Source of the DNA: Pseudomonadota bacterium
Lineage (GTDB): Bacteria > Pseudomonadota > Alphaproteobacteria > Acetobacterales > Acetobacteraceae
Reading direction: 5' to 3'
Assembly (NCBI GenBank): GCA_021845835.1
Contig: JAJZVE010000148.1
Coordinates: 1-9,010, forward strand
Length of the DNA stretch: 9,010 nt
A model generated the notes under the pieces. The model had not been told where the DNA came from, did not search any database, and saw only the letters and a list, made by a program, of their open reading frames with translations. Every line of letters begins with the position of its first letter. Within the stretch, counting starts at the first letter, position 1. Positions 1 to 8,169 of this stretch are shown one piece after another. A program made the translations under genes and the position numbers.

Positions 1-522
1 ACGCGCTGGCAGGTGCAGCAGCCGCAACGTGTTGGCGACATGGCTGCGCGACTTGCCGACCGCTTCGCCCAGCGCTTCCTGCGACAGCGCGAACTCATCC
101 AGCAGGCGCCGATATCCCTCGGCCTCTTCGATCGGATTCAGATCCTGCCGCTGAAGATTTTCCACGAGCGCGGCGGCCATCGCTTCGGCGTCGGCGAGCG
201 GTCGGACAAGCACGGGGACTTCGTGCAGCCCGGCGGCCTGGGCTGCCCGCCAGCGGCGTTCGCCGGCGACGATCTGGAAACGGCCAGGTACATCCGGGTG
301 GGGCCGGGCCAGCAGCGGCTGCAGAATGCCGCGGGACCGGATGGAGGAGACCAGTCCTTCCAGAGAGGCGGGATCGACGGGCCGGCGGGGCTGGTACGGA
401 CCCGGCTCCAGCGCCTCGATCGCAACAGTCCGCGCCCCCGCTGCGTCGCTGGGAGACGCCGCAGCGTCTCCCAGCAGGGCCGCGAGGCCGCGGCCGAGGC
501 GCGGAGGGTCCTTGGCACTCAT
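1..522 (-). CDS. parB: Chromosome partitioning protein ParB (C-terminus cut off by window edge)
   Basis: ParB is the CTP-dependent clamp protein that loads at parS, spreads along DNA and stimulates the ParA ATPase during origin segregation. The 174 residues visible run from an ATG at 522 to the left edge without a stop. Residues 8-18 (RLGRGLAALLG) are the N-terminal ParA-interacting peptide of chromosomal ParB proteins. Residues 65-70 (GILQPL) and 87-93 (GERRWRA) are the CTP-binding boxes. Residues 121-134 carry the ENLQRQDLNPIEEA signature. A helix-turn-helix for parS recognition spans about 146-169. Family members are about 280-300 residues long, so the rest of the DNA-binding region and the C-terminal dimerisation domain lie outside. 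The start overlaps the parA stop as ATGA and has no Shine-Dalgarno sequence, so translation is probably coupled to parA. Codons 16-25 contain a perfect hairpin, listed separately. Confidence 0.97.
   Translation of the reverse strand, partial: MSAKDPPRLGRGLAALLGDAAASPSDAAGARTVAIEALEPGPYQPRRPVDPASLEGLVSSIRSRGILQPLLARPHPDVPGRFQIVAGERRWRAAQAAGLHEVPVLVRPLADAEAMAAALVENLQRQDLNPIEEAEGYRRLLDEFALSQEALGEAVGKSRSHVANTLRLLHLPAR
448..475 (-). repeat. Perfect 12-bp inverted repeat (hairpin) inside parB
   Basis: Positions 448-459 and 464-475 are exact reverse complements separated by four bases. The parB mRNA could therefore form a GC-rich 12-bp stem with a TGCG loop. The repeat covers codons 16-25, in the variable linker between the ParA-interacting peptide and the ParB core. 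There is no T-tract after the stem, so it does not look like an intrinsic terminator. Its function is unknown. Confidence 0.75.
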
Positions 523-1355
523 GCGGGCGGCGTTGCCGGGATCGGCGCCACGCGGCGCTCCCGGCGCAACATCTCGTTTGCCAGGCTGACATAAGCCTGT
601 GCGCCGGCCGAGCGATAGTCGTACAGGAGCACGGGCTTGCCGTGGCTCGGGGCCTCCGAAACGCGAACGTTGCGGGGGATCACCGTGTCATAGACCTGGT
701 CGCCAAAAAAGCCGCGCGCGTCGGCGGCGACGAGATCGGAGAGGTTGTTGCGGCGGTCATACATGGTCAGCACGATTCCCTGCAGCGCCAACTGCGGGTT
801 GAGGCGGCGTCGCACAAGGTCCACGGTATGCAGCAACTGGCTGATGCCCTCGAGCGCGAAATACTCGCACTGCAGCGGCACGAGGACGGAATCTGCGGCG
901 GTCAGCCCGTTCAGCGTGAGCAGCCCGAGACTGGGGGGGCAGTCGATCAGGACGAAGTCGGGGGGAACCACGCCGGGGTCGCGTCGCCGCAGGGCATCCC
1001 GCAGCCGGAACTCGCGCTGTGCTTCGCCGACCAGTTCGACTTCGGCGCCGGCGAGGTCGGGGTCGGACGGCACGATGGAGAGGTCCGGGACAAACGTGGG
1101 CCGCTGGACGTCGGCCAGACGGGCGGGCTCGGTAAGCAGGCGATAGGTTCCGTTCCGCCGCTCGGCGCGGCTGAGGCCGAGGCCGGTGGAGGCGTTGCCC
1201 TGCGGGTCGAGGTCGATCAGCAGGACGCGCTGGCGGGTGGCGGCGAGGGCGGTGGCGAGGTTGATCGCGGTGGTCGTCTTGCCGACGCCGCCCTTCTGGT
1301 TCGCTATCGCGACAATGCGCGGCTCATCCGGTCGGTTGGACACGGCGGATCTCAC
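519..1355 (-). CDS. parA: Chromosome partitioning ATPase ParA (Soj type)
   Basis: ParA is the cytoplasmic, nucleoid-binding ATPase that moves ParB-parS complexes during chromosome segregation. The 278-residue product has the deviant Walker A motif KGGVGKTT at residues 21-28, with signature lysine K21 and P-loop K26. Walker A' (LLIDLDPQGNAS) is at 45-56 and Walker B (FVLIDCPPSLG) at 134-144. It lacks an N-terminal helix-turn-helix extension, which fits chromosomal Soj-like ParA and not plasmid type Ia. The start is uncertain. GTG at 1355 overlaps the end of rsmG by 32 bases. GTG at 1343, four codons later, overlaps by 20 and leaves a tail of about 10 residues before the conserved core. Neither has a good Shine-Dalgarno sequence. 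The gene ends in an ATGA overlap with parB. Confidence 0.97.
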   Translation of the reverse strand: MRSAVSNRPDEPRIVAIANQKGGVGKTTTAINLATALAATRQRVLLIDLDPQGNASTGLGLSRAERRNGTYRLLTEPARLADVQRPTFVPDLSIVPSDPDLAGAEVELVGEAQREFRLRDALRRRDPGVVPPDFVLIDCPPSLGLLTLNGLTAADSVLVPLQCEYFALEGISQLLHTVDLVRRRLNPQLALQGIVLTMYDRRNNLSDLVAADARGFFGDQVYDTVIPRNVRVSEAPSHGKPVLLYDYRSAGAQAYVSLANEMLRRERRVAPIPATPPA

Positions 1356-1941
1356 AAAGGCGCAGGAGTGTGGCCGTGGGACTGGTCCGGCTGGGGAAGC
1401 GTTCCACCCGCATGTGCCATTCGCGGTGGGCTGCCGTCAATTCGTCCATGGCGGATCGGCCCTTGGGGAACAGACAGATGCCGCCCGGTGCCAGCAAGGG
1501 GACCGCGAGTTCCAGCAGCCGCGGCAGCGGTGCGATGCCGCGCGCCGTGACGACAGGTGCGGGAGAAATGCTCAGGGACTCGGCGCGGCAAGCATGCACC
1601 ACGGCATCGGTCCCGGTGACGCGCACCGCTTCGCGCAGGAATGCGGCCTTGCGGGCATCCGACTCGACGAGATGGACGCGCCAGCCGGCGACGACGGCGA
1701 GCACCAGTCCCGGAAACCCGGCCCCCGACCCAAGATCAATGAACGCGCCGGGCTTCTCCGGGAGCAGCGGCGCCAGTTGCGCAGAGTCGAGAACGTGCCG
1801 GTGCCATACTGACCCTTCGTCGGCGCCTGCGATCAGGTTGATGCGCCGATTCCATTGAAGGAGCAGCGCCAGGAATGCATCCAGCCGCCGGGCAATCTCT
1901 GGATCGAACGATTCGCGAGGTGCGTGTTTCACGTGAAACAT
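1324..1941 (-). CDS. rsmG: 16S rRNA (guanine-527-N7)-methyltransferase RsmG
   Basis: RsmG (formerly GidB) uses S-adenosylmethionine to methylate N7 of G527 (E. coli numbering) in 16S rRNA; loss in other bacteria gives low-level streptomycin resistance. The product is 205 residues, the usual family length. The SAM-binding glycine loop [12 protein letters not shown] is at residues 67-78, [12 protein letters not shown] at 91-102 and [10 protein letters not shown] at 131-140. The WNRRINLIA segment at 30-38 and the WHRHVLDS segment at 46-53 are also typical. The first residues, MFHVKH, are encoded by the parS palindrome, as is common in alphaproteobacterial RsmG, and this supports the ATG at 1941. 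No Shine-Dalgarno sequence precedes it. The mnmG stop lies 13 bases inside the gene, so translation probably depends on reinitiation from mnmG. Confidence 0.97.
   Translation of the reverse strand: MFHVKHAPRESFDPEIARRLDAFLALLLQWNRRINLIAGADEGSVWHRHVLDSAQLAPLLPEKPGAFIDLGSGAGFPGLVLAVVAGWRVHLVESDARKAAFLREAVRVTGTDAVVHACRAESLSISPAPVVTARGIAPLPRLLELAVPLLAPGGICLFPKGRSAMDELTAAHREWHMRVERFPSRTSPTATLLRLCEIRRVQPTG
1925..1940. other. parS: parS centromere site (ParB binding site)
   Basis: TGTTTCACGTGAAACA is a perfect 16-bp palindrome and an exact match to the widely conserved bacterial parS consensus. It lies about 1.4 kb from parB in the same operon. On the minus strand it encodes the last residues and stop of MnmG in one frame and the first residues of RsmG in another. 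ParB is expected to load here and spread over the par operon. I saw no second copy in this window. Confidence 0.97.
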
Positions 1942-3797
1942 CGGGCCGGCCGTTGCCGACGCAGATATGCGCCCAGCGCGGCCAGCGCGGCCGGGGTCAT
2001 TCCCTCCAGGCGACTGGCAGCGCCGAGCGTGGCGGGGCGCACGGTGGCCAGGCGCATGCGGACCTCTGCCGAAAGTCCGCCCACCTCGGCATAATCGATC
2101 CCGGGATCCAGGACGGCACCTTCCAGGCGGCGAAACGCATGAATGTCCGCTTCCTGCCGCTGCAGGTAGCCGGCGTAGCGCGCATCGGCACGCAGCAGCG
2201 CCAGGACCCGCGGGCTGACGCCGTTGACCCAGGGAAACATCGCGCCGAGTTCCGTCCCGCTCAACTCTGCCAGTCCGAGCAACTGCAACAGGCTGCGGCC
2301 CTGCCCGTCAGCGACCTGCAGGCCTGCCCGTAGCAAGTCTGCCGGGGAGGCAGTCTGCTGGCCCGCCCGCAAGCGCACGTCGGCCAGCTCCCGCTGCAGC
2401 AACGCGAAGGATGCAGCACGTCCCGCTGCCACGCAGCCCCATTTCAACCCGATGCCGGTCAGTCGCAGGTCCGCATTGTCGGCGCGAAGCGAAAGCCGGT
2501 ATTCCGCCCGCGACGTGAACATGCGGTAGGGTTCGGTGACGCCGCGCGTGACCAGATCGTCGACCAGCACGCCGATATAGCCGTCCGCGCGATCCAGCGT
2601 GACCAGATCCGCGCCGCCACAGCGGCGGGCAGCGTTGATGCCCGCCAGCAGGCCCTGGGCCGCAGCCTCCTCGTAGCCGGTGGTACCGTTGATTTGCCCG
2701 GCCAGAAACAGGCGGGGAAGGGCCCGAACTTCCAGCGCAGCCGAGAGCGCCCGCGGATCGACATAGTCGTACTCCACCGCGTAGCCCGGACGCGCGATCC
2801 GCGCCCGCTCCAGGCCGGGAATGGTCGCGACAAGGGCCGACTGCACATCCGACGGCAGGCTGGTGGAGATGCCGTTCGGGTACGTCAGCGGATCGTCCAG
2901 CCCTTCAGGCTCCAGAAAAATCTGGTGCCGCGTGCGTTCAGGGAAGCGCACGACCTTGTCCTCGATCGACGGGCAGTAGCGCGGTCCGCGCCCGGCAATC
3001 TGCCCGCCATAGACGGCCGACCGGTGCAGGTTGGCCCGGATCAGGGCGTGCGTCGCCTCCGTCGTGCCGGTGACGCCGCAGGCGACCTGCCGGGTCGTGA
3101 TTGCCGCGGTGAGCGTGCTGAACGGCTCCGGCTCCGCATCGCCGCGATCTTCCTCCAGCGCGTCCCAATCGATGCTGGCGCGTTCCAGCCGCGGCGGGGT
3201 GCCCGTCTTAAGCCGCCCGAGCGGCAGGCCGAGGCGCTGCAACGCTTCTGCAAGTCCCACCGATGGCGCTTCGCCGGCACGGCCGGCGGGATGGCTCGTC
3301 GTTCCGACATGGATGCGGCCACGCAGGAACGTGCCGGCAGCCAGGACGGCCGCACCGCAGCGTATCCGCGTGCCGTCGCCCAGGATGACCGCTGCGATTG
3401 CGCCGTCCCGTCCCGGCTCAAGCGCCTCCGCGATCCCTTCCCGGATGATCAATCCCGCCTGCGCGGCCAGCAGCCCCTGGATCGCCCGGCGATACAGCGC
3501 CCGATCGGCCTGCGCGCGCGGTCCCCGCACCGCCGGTCCCTTGCTGCGGTTGAGCAGCTTGAAATGGATGCCGGCGGCATCCGCGGCCCGTCCCATCAGC
3601 CCGTCCAGGGCATCGATCTCCCGCACCAGATGGCCCTTGCCGATGCCGCCGATCGCGGGATTGCACGACATTTCTCCCAGCGTCGCGCGGCGATGGGTCA
3701 GCAGGACCGTGCGCGCGCCCATCCGGGCCGCGGCCGCCGCGGCCTCGCACCCCGCATGCCCGCCGCCGATCACCAGCACGTCGCACGACTCGACCAC
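1929..3797 (-). CDS. mnmG: tRNA uridine-5-carboxymethylaminomethyl(34) synthesis enzyme MnmG
   Basis: MnmG (GidA) is the FAD-dependent partner of MnmE. The MnmEG complex uses methylene-tetrahydrofolate, with glycine or ammonium, to build the cmnm5/nm5 group on wobble uridine 34 of several tRNAs. The 622-residue length is typical. The FAD-binding GGGHAG is at residues 11-16. The family signature [13 protein letters not shown] is at 87-99 and the second signature, around [17 protein letters not shown], at 366-382. The two catalytic cysteines expected from the E. coli enzyme fall at C45 (MSCNPAIGG) and C275 (YCPSIEDK). Residues 240-250 read [11 protein letters not shown], where E. coli-type proteins have CWITHTN, probably a lineage variant. 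The start is GTG at 3797, supported by a strong Shine-Dalgarno sequence. It begins 15 bases after mnmE and its stop lies within parS. Confidence 0.97.
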   Translation of the reverse strand: MVESCDVLVIGGGHAGCEAAAAAARMGARTVLLTHRRATLGEMSCNPAIGGIGKGHLVREIDALDGLMGRAADAAGIHFKLLNRSKGPAVRGPRAQADRALYRRAIQGLLAAQAGLIIREGIAEALEPGRDGAIAAVILGDGTRIRCGAAVLAAGTFLRGRIHVGTTSHPAGRAGEAPSVGLAEALQRLGLPLGRLKTGTPPRLERASIDWDALEEDRGDAEPEPFSTLTAAITTRQVACGVTGTTEATHALIRANLHRSAVYGGQIAGRGPRYCPSIEDKVVRFPERTRHQIFLEPEGLDDPLTYPNGISTSLPSDVQSALVATIPGLERARIARPGYAVEYDYVDPRALSAALEVRALPRLFLAGQINGTTGYEEAAAQGLLAGINAARRCGGADLVTLDRADGYIGVLVDDLVTRGVTEPYRMFTSRAEYRLSLRADNADLRLTGIGLKWGCVAAGRAASFALLQRELADVRLRAGQQTASPADLLRAGLQVADGQGRSLLQLLGLAELSGTELGAMFPWVNGVSPRVLALLRADARYAGYLQRQEADIHAFRRLEGAVLDPGIDYAEVGGLSAEVRMRLATVRPATLGAASRLEGMTPAALAALGAYLRRQRPARCFT

Positions 3798-3803
3798 GCC
3801 GCT

Positions 3804-3810
3804 CTCCTCC
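3804..3810 (-). promoter_or_regulatory. Ribosome binding site of mnmG
   Basis: GGAGGAG on the minus strand ends six bases before the GTG at 3797. It lies in the short mnmE-mnmG gap and fixes the GTG as the mnmG start. It is the clearest internal Shine-Dalgarno sequence of the left operon, so mnmG may be translated independently of mnmE. Confidence 0.8.
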
Positions 3811-3812
3811 GC

Positions 3813-5111
3813 TCACTTGCCGATACAGAACTGCGCGAACACCGAATCGAGGACGTCCTCGGCGCCGAATGCGCCGGTGATGCGTCCGACGCTCATCAGC
3901 GCGCTTCGCAAGTCCTCGCCGCGCAGTTCGGGAAGATCCGCCCCCCCTGCCCGCGCCAGTGCCGCCACGGCTTCGGTCAACGCCGCGCGATGGCGTGCCC
4001 GCGTCAGTGCCGGCGGTCCCGCAGCCCCGGTCAACTCGCCGGCAATCCGCTCCAGGTTATGCCGCAGTCCGTCCATGCCGAAGCCGGTCAGCGCACTGAC
4101 CCGCAGATCGGCCTCGCACGCAGTGTCCCCCAGGTCAGCCTTGCTCGCCACCACCAGCCTGCGGGCAGCCATCCCGGCCGGGCACGCCGGCTCGCTGCCG
4201 TCCTGGACCACGATCTCCAGGTCAGCGGCCTGCGCGCGTGCCCGTGCGCGCCGCACGCCCTCGGCCTCGATCGCATCGGCGGTTTCGCGCAGCCCCGCGG
4301 TATCGAGCAACGTGACCGGTGCCCCGCCCAGCACCACGCGCACTTCAAGGACGTCGCGCGTCGTGCCCGGCTGCGGCGAAACAATGGCCGCTTCGCGCCC
4401 GGCGAGCGCATTGATCAGCGTGGACTTGCCCACGTTGGGCGCGCCGACCACGGCAAAGACGAGCCCGTCGCGCAGCCGTTCGCCTCGCCGGTCGTCGGCA
4501 AGATGCCGCGCGATCTCCTCCCGCAGGGCCGCGATCTCCGCCAGCATCGCAGACTCGGTATCCGCTGGCAGGTGCTCATCGGGAAAATCGATCAGTGCCT
4601 CCTGCTGCGCCAGCAGCCGCAGCAGCCGTTCCGACCAGCGGGAATACACACGGCCAAGCGTCCCGCCGAGCTGCTGCAGCGCCTGACGACGCTGCGCCGA
4701 CGTCTCCGCCGCAACCAGGTCCGCCACAGCCTCCGCCTGCACCAGGTCCATGCGCCCATGCAGGAACGCGCGGCGTGTGAACTCGCCCGGCTCGGCTGGA
4801 CGCGCGCCCAGGCCGACAAGCCGCTCGCCCATGCCGTCCACGACCGCCGGGCCGCCATGCAGGTGCAGCTCGGCACAATCCTCCCCACTGTAACTGCGTG
4901 GCCCGGGAAACCACAGGACCAGCGCCTGATCCAGCACGTCCCCCTCTGCATCCCGCAGCGTCCGCAGCACCGCGCGGCGCGGCGCCGGCAGACGGCCGGC
5001 CAGACGCGCGATCAGTCCGGATGTCTGCGGCCCGCTGATCCGCACCACGGCCACCGCAGCGCGCCCGGCACCGGAGGCAACGGCAAAGATCGTGTCCGCG
5101 TCCGCCATCAC
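3813..5111 (-). CDS. mnmE: tRNA modification GTPase MnmE
   Basis: MnmE (TrmE) is a potassium-activated, dimerising GTPase that works with MnmG to modify wobble uridine 34 of tRNA. The 432-residue product has an N-terminal tetrahydrofolate-binding domain (about 1-120), a helical domain and an inserted G domain. G1 is GAPNVGKST at 223-231, G2 is GTTRD at 249-253 and G3 is DTAG at 270-273. G4 reads SKAD at 323-326 instead of NKxD. The C-terminal FCIGK at 428-432 carries the conserved family cysteine. It is somewhat shorter than the roughly 454-residue E. coli protein. The gene begins with two ATG codons in tandem. The first, at 5111, gives an ATGA overlap with the ferredoxin stop, so coupled translation is likely; no clear Shine-Dalgarno sequence is present. 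Confidence 0.97.
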   Translation of the reverse strand: MMADADTIFAVASGAGRAAVAVVRISGPQTSGLIARLAGRLPAPRRAVLRTLRDAEGDVLDQALVLWFPGPRSYSGEDCAELHLHGGPAVVDGMGERLVGLGARPAEPGEFTRRAFLHGRMDLVQAEAVADLVAAETSAQRRQALQQLGGTLGRVYSRWSERLLRLLAQQEALIDFPDEHLPADTESAMLAEIAALREEIARHLADDRRGERLRDGLVFAVVGAPNVGKSTLINALAGREAAIVSPQPGTTRDVLEVRVVLGGAPVTLLDTAGLRETADAIEAEGVRRARARAQAADLEIVVQDGSEPACPAGMAARRLVVASKADLGDTACEADLRVSALTGFGMDGLRHNLERIAGELTGAAGPPALTRARHRAALTEAVAALARAGGADLPELRGEDLRSALMSVGRITGAFGAEDVLDSVFAQFCIGK

Positions 5112-5458
5112 GCGCCCGGCGATTGCACAGGCAGCAGCAATTCCGTAACCCGCCCGTCACGCGCAATGTGTTGCTCCAGCACGGCATCGACGTCGGCCGG
5201 CGAGCCGACACGATACCACACGCCCTCGGGGTAGACGACGACGCACGGGCCGAGTTCGCAGCGATCCAGACACCCCGCGGCGTTCACGCGAACCCGATGC
5301 AGTCCCATCTCCTTCGCCCGCGCCTTCATGTAGTCGCGCAGCCGCTCCGATCCGCCGGCCGCGCAGGATCCGCGCGGGTGCCCGTCGGCACGGCGGTTGC
5401 AGCACACGAAGACGTGCGCGTCGAAGTGGAGAGGCGGATCGTCGGGCCGTCGCGGCAT
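5108..5458 (-). CDS. (2Fe-2S) ferredoxin domain-containing protein, thioredoxin-like fold
   Basis: This 116-residue soluble protein resembles thioredoxin-like [2Fe-2S] ferredoxins, the family that includes the NuoE-like fold and the small ferredoxins often found alone in alphaproteobacteria. Likely cluster ligands are C19 (in VFVCCN), C32 (GSCAAGG), C63 and C67 ([10 protein letters not shown]). C20 and C72 are extra cysteines. The segments [10 protein letters not shown] and YPEGVWYR are characteristic of the family. No signal peptide or membrane segment is seen, so it should be cytoplasmic and carry one electron at a time. Its partner is unknown. It is the first gene of the left operon, with GGAGA before the ATG at 5458, and its stop overlaps mnmE. 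A role in electron supply to the FAD enzyme MnmG is possible but only inferred from position. Confidence 0.9.
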   Translation of the reverse strand: MPRRPDDPPLHFDAHVFVCCNRRADGHPRGSCAAGGSERLRDYMKARAKEMGLHRVRVNAAGCLDRCELGPCVVVYPEGVWYRVGSPADVDAVLEQHIARDGRVTELLLPVQSPGA

Positions 5459-5463
5459 GGGTT

Positions 5464-5468
5464 TCTCC
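5464..5468 (-). promoter_or_regulatory. Ribosome binding site of the ferredoxin gene
   Basis: GGAGA on the minus strand lies five bases before the ATG at 5458. It supports this start, which also leaves a short N-terminal tail before the conserved VFVC segment. Confidence 0.6.
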
Positions 5469-5580
5469 GTGCGCCGCCGCGCGACCGCAGGCCGTCGGGC
5501 GCCGTCGTGTTGTCGGAACTGTGCCGCCGGCCTCGCGCGCGGCGACGCGGCATCCTATCTGCGAAGCCGGACCGCGAGGC

Positions 5581-5587
5581 AAGGAGG
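5581..5587 (+). promoter_or_regulatory. Ribosome binding site of the DUF255 gene
   Basis: AAGGAGG is an almost ideal Shine-Dalgarno sequence, six bases before the ATG at 5594. It decides the start of the DUF255 gene against the in-frame open sequence that continues upstream to 5123. Confidence 0.85.
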
Positions 5588-5593
5588 ACGGGC

Positions 5594-7642
5594 ATGGCCG
5601 GAGCGGAGAACAGGCTGCGCCGGGAGACGTCGCCCTATCTCCTGCAGCACGCCGACAACCCGGTCGCCTGGCGTCCCTGGGGCGCTGCCGCGCTGGACGA
5701 GGCACGCGCGGCCGACCGGCCGATCCTGCTCTCGATCGGCTACGCCGCCTGCCACTGGTGTCACGTCATGGCCCACGAATCGTTCGAGGACCCCGACACC
5801 GCCGCGCTGATGAACGAACTCTATGTGTGCATCAAGGTGGACCGCGAGGAACGTCCCGACATCGATCATCTCTTCATGTCGGCCCTGCACGCGCTCGGCG
5901 AGCAGGGGGGGTGGCCGCTGACGATGTTCCTGACCCCCGCCGGCGACCCGTTCTGGGGCGGCACGTATTTCCCGCCGGAGCCGCGCTGGGGACGGCCGTC
6001 CTTCCGTCAGGTGCTGCGCGGCGTCGCCGAGGCCTACCGTGCGCGGCAGCAAGCCGTGCTGCAGAACGTCGGCGCGCTGCGCCAGACCCTCGCGCAACTG
6101 GCCGCCGACAGCCCCGGTGCGCTGCCCGGCCCGGCAATGCTGGACCGGGTCGCGGCGACGCTGCTGCAGGCCACCGATCCCGTGCATGGCGGCCTGCGCG
6201 GCGCGCCGAAATTCCCCAACCCGCCGATCTTCCGTTTCCTCTGGCAGGATGCGTTTCGCTCCGCCACGGCGGCCGGCGCCGAGGCCCTGCATCGCCTGCT
6301 CGGTCGTATGGCGAATGGCGGCATCTACGACCATCTCGGCGGCGGGTTCGCCCGCTACGCCACGGATGCCGAGTGGCTGGTGCCGCATTTCGAGAAGATG
6401 CTGTACGATAATGCCCAGATTCTCGATCTGCTGGCGCTGGCCCATGCCGCCGCCGCCGACCCGCTCTACGCCGCCCGCGCCGCGGAAACGGTGCTCTGGC
6501 TCGACCGCGACATGTCGGCCGCGCCGCGGTCCGGCCGCGCCGCCTTCGCCGCGTCCGAGGACGCCGACAGCGCGGGCGAGGAGGGCCGGTTCTACGTCTG
6601 GACGGAGGCCGAGATCGACGCCGCGCTCGGCGCCGACAGCGCCGCCTTCAAGGCCGCCTACGATGTCACCGCGAGCGGCAACTGGGAGGGCAGGACCATC
6701 CTCCATCGCGTCACGCCGCCGGGCGAGGCCGCCGCCGAGGCCGGCCTCGCCCGGTCGCGCGCGCGCCTGCTGGATCTGCGCGCGGCCCGGCCGCGTCCGG
6801 GGCGCGACGACAAGGTGCTGGCCGACTGGAACGGGCTGGCGATCGCCGCCCTCTGCCGCGCCGCCGCGGTGTTCGCCCGTCCCGCCTGGCTCGCCCGCGC
6901 CGCCGCCGCCTATGACTTCGTCCGCGGCGAGATGACGGACCCGGACGGGCGCATCCGGCACGCCTGGCGCCTCGGCCGCGCCACCGCCGCCGGGCTGCTC
7001 GACGACCAGGCCAGCATGGCGCGCGCCGCGCTGGCGCTGTTCGAGGCGACCGGCAAGGCGACCTATCTGGCCGACGCGATCCGCCTCGCCGATCTCGTCG
7101 AGCCGTGGTTCGGCGCGCCCGGCGCCGGCTATTTCATCACCGCGACCGATGCTGCCGACGTGCCGCTCGGCCCCGCGGCCCGCCCGCGCAGCGCTGCCGA
7201 CAGCGCCACCCCATCTGGCAACGGTCTGATGGCGGAGGTGCTGGCGCGCCTGCATCACCTGACGGGCGCGCCGGCATGGCGGGCGCGGGCGGAGTCGTTG
7301 CTGCGCGCCTTCGGCGGCTACGGCGAGCGGCTGAGTGCCTGTCCGACCCTGCTCGCCGCGGCGGACCTGCTGGAGGAGGGGACGGTCGTGGTCGTGGCCG
7401 GCCCGGCCGGCCCGGCCGCCGGCGCGCTGTGCGCCGTCGCCCTGGCCGCGCCTGACCCGGCGATCTGCCTGCTCCGTGCCGACACCACGGATGCGCTGCC
7501 GTCTCTGCATCCGGCGCATGGCAAGCCGGCGCCGTCCGGCGGCGCTGCCGCCTATGTCTGCCGCGCCGGTGCCTGCGGCCTGCCGCTCACCGACCCTGCG
7601 GCGCTCGCCGCGGCATTGCGCGTGCGCCAGGCTGTGGCTTGA
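5594..7642 (+). CDS. DUF255 thioredoxin-domain protein (YyaL / SSP411 family)
   Basis: The 682-residue product has the length and layout of the YyaL/SPATA20 (SSP411) family. The N-terminal thioredoxin-like DUF255 domain covers about residues 1-165. It opens with [20 protein letters not shown] and carries the redox-type motif CHWC at 53-56, followed by [10 protein letters not shown] and GGTYFPPE. The rest is expected to form an alpha/alpha barrel like N-acylglucosamine 2-epimerases. Conserved segments there include [48 protein letters not shown] and a PSGN motif. A C-terminal [11 protein letters not shown] pair of cysteines is also typical. There is no signal peptide, so it is probably cytoplasmic. 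The biochemical activity of the family is not established. It is the first gene of the right block and its stop overlaps the next gene. Confidence 0.93.
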   Translation: MAGAENRLRRETSPYLLQHADNPVAWRPWGAAALDEARAADRPILLSIGYAACHWCHVMAHESFEDPDTAALMNELYVCIKVDREERPDIDHLFMSALHALGEQGGWPLTMFLTPAGDPFWGGTYFPPEPRWGRPSFRQVLRGVAEAYRARQQAVLQNVGALRQTLAQLAADSPGALPGPAMLDRVAATLLQATDPVHGGLRGAPKFPNPPIFRFLWQDAFRSATAAGAEALHRLLGRMANGGIYDHLGGGFARYATDAEWLVPHFEKMLYDNAQILDLLALAHAAAADPLYAARAAETVLWLDRDMSAAPRSGRAAFAASEDADSAGEEGRFYVWTEAEIDAALGADSAAFKAAYDVTASGNWEGRTILHRVTPPGEAAAEAGLARSRARLLDLRAARPRPGRDDKVLADWNGLAIAALCRAAAVFARPAWLARAAAAYDFVRGEMTDPDGRIRHAWRLGRATAAGLLDDQASMARAALALFEATGKATYLADAIRLADLVEPWFGAPGAGYFITATDAADVPLGPAARPRSAADSATPSGNGLMAEVLARLHHLTGAPAWRARAESLLRAFGGYGERLSACPTLLAAADLLEEGTVVVVAGPAGPAAGALCAVALAAPDPAICLLRADTTDALPSLHPAHGKPAPSGGAAAYVCRAGACGLPLTDPAALAAALRVRQAVA

Positions 7643-8169
7643 CAGCGCCCGCGTCCGGGTCTGGCATCCGCGCCGTGCCGCAACTGTCCCTTCACACCCC
7701 GCTGGGCGACCTGACCGTGTCCGAGGCCGACGGGCGCATCGTCGCGCTCGACTGGGGCTGGGGCCGCGATCAGGCGCCCACCCCCCTGCTGCGCCGCGCG
7801 CGCGACCTGCTGGATGCGTATTTCGATGCCGCCGCCGTCGCCTTCGACCTGCCGCTGGCGCCGGCCGGCACGCCCTATCAGCGCCGGGTCTGGGACGCGC
7901 TGCGCGCCATCCCGCCCGGCGAGACCCGCACCTACGCCGCCATCGCCGCCATCGCCGGCGGCTCTGCCCGTTCGGTCGGCATGGCCAACGCGGCCAACCC
8001 GATCCCCATCCTGATCCCTTGCCACCGGGTCGTCGCCAGCACCGGCCTGGGCGGCTATTCGGGCGGCGACGGGCCCGCGACGAAGCGCGCCCTGCTTGAC
8101 CTGGAGGCGAGCATCCTGGCCCGCCGGGCCGACCGCTGCCGTCTCGATCCTTCCCACCCCTCACCATGA
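7639..8169 (+). CDS. ogt: Methylated-DNA-[protein]-cysteine S-methyltransferase
   Basis: This enzyme repairs O6-alkylguanine and O4-alkylthymine by transferring the alkyl group irreversibly to its own cysteine. The active-site motif PCHRV is present, with Cys128 counted from the TTG start. The DNA-binding helix [13 protein letters not shown] carries the expected arginine finger at R111, and LLDLE at 152-156 supplies the conserved glutamate. No AraC-like regulatory domain is attached, so this is the Ogt type and not the Ada type. The start is uncertain. TTG at 7639 overlaps the DUF255 stop as TTGA. GTG at 7675 would begin the protein at [10 protein letters not shown], close to where relatives usually begin. 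Neither start has a Shine-Dalgarno sequence, so coupling to the upstream gene is likely. Confidence 0.93.
   Translation: MTAPASGSGIRAVPQLSLHTPLGDLTVSEADGRIVALDWGWGRDQAPTPLLRRARDLLDAYFDAAAVAFDLPLAPAGTPYQRRVWDALRAIPPGETRTYAAIAAIAGGSARSVGMANAANPIPILIPCHRVVASTGLGGYSGGDGPATKRALLDLEASILARRADRCRLDPSHPSP

Larger units (their letters stand above)
5459..5593. promoter_or_regulatory. Divergent intergenic region between the two operons
   Basis: The 135 bases separate the first gene of the minus-strand operon from the first gene of the plus-strand operon. Because each block begins here, the promoters of both should lie in or near it. A TTGTCG at 5510-5515 resembles a -35 box on the plus strand, and TATCTG at 5556-5561 loosely resembles a -10 box. 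They are too far apart to be paired, so I do not call exact promoters. No operator palindrome or riboswitch was recognised. Confidence 0.45.

Noticed and set aside
2694..5234. An 846-codon open frame on the plus strand opposite mnmG and mnmE.
   Set aside because: Same reasons: no domain, biased composition, and fully opposite two conserved genes. It also crosses the mnmG-mnmE gap.
5510..5561. TTGTCG and TATCTG as a plus-strand sigma-70 promoter.
   Set aside because: The spacing is about 40 bases where 16-18 is needed, and no better partner for either box was found.
5123..5593. An upstream in-frame extension of the DUF255 gene.
   Set aside because: The added 157 residues lie opposite the ferredoxin gene and resemble nothing. 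The ideal ribosome binding site at 5581-5587 and the family's usual N-terminus place the start at 5594.
7396..7418. A tandem 9-base repeat (GGCCGGCCC, about 2.5 copies).
   Set aside because: It encodes a Gly-Pro-Ala stretch in a variable part of the DUF255 protein and is easily explained by base composition.
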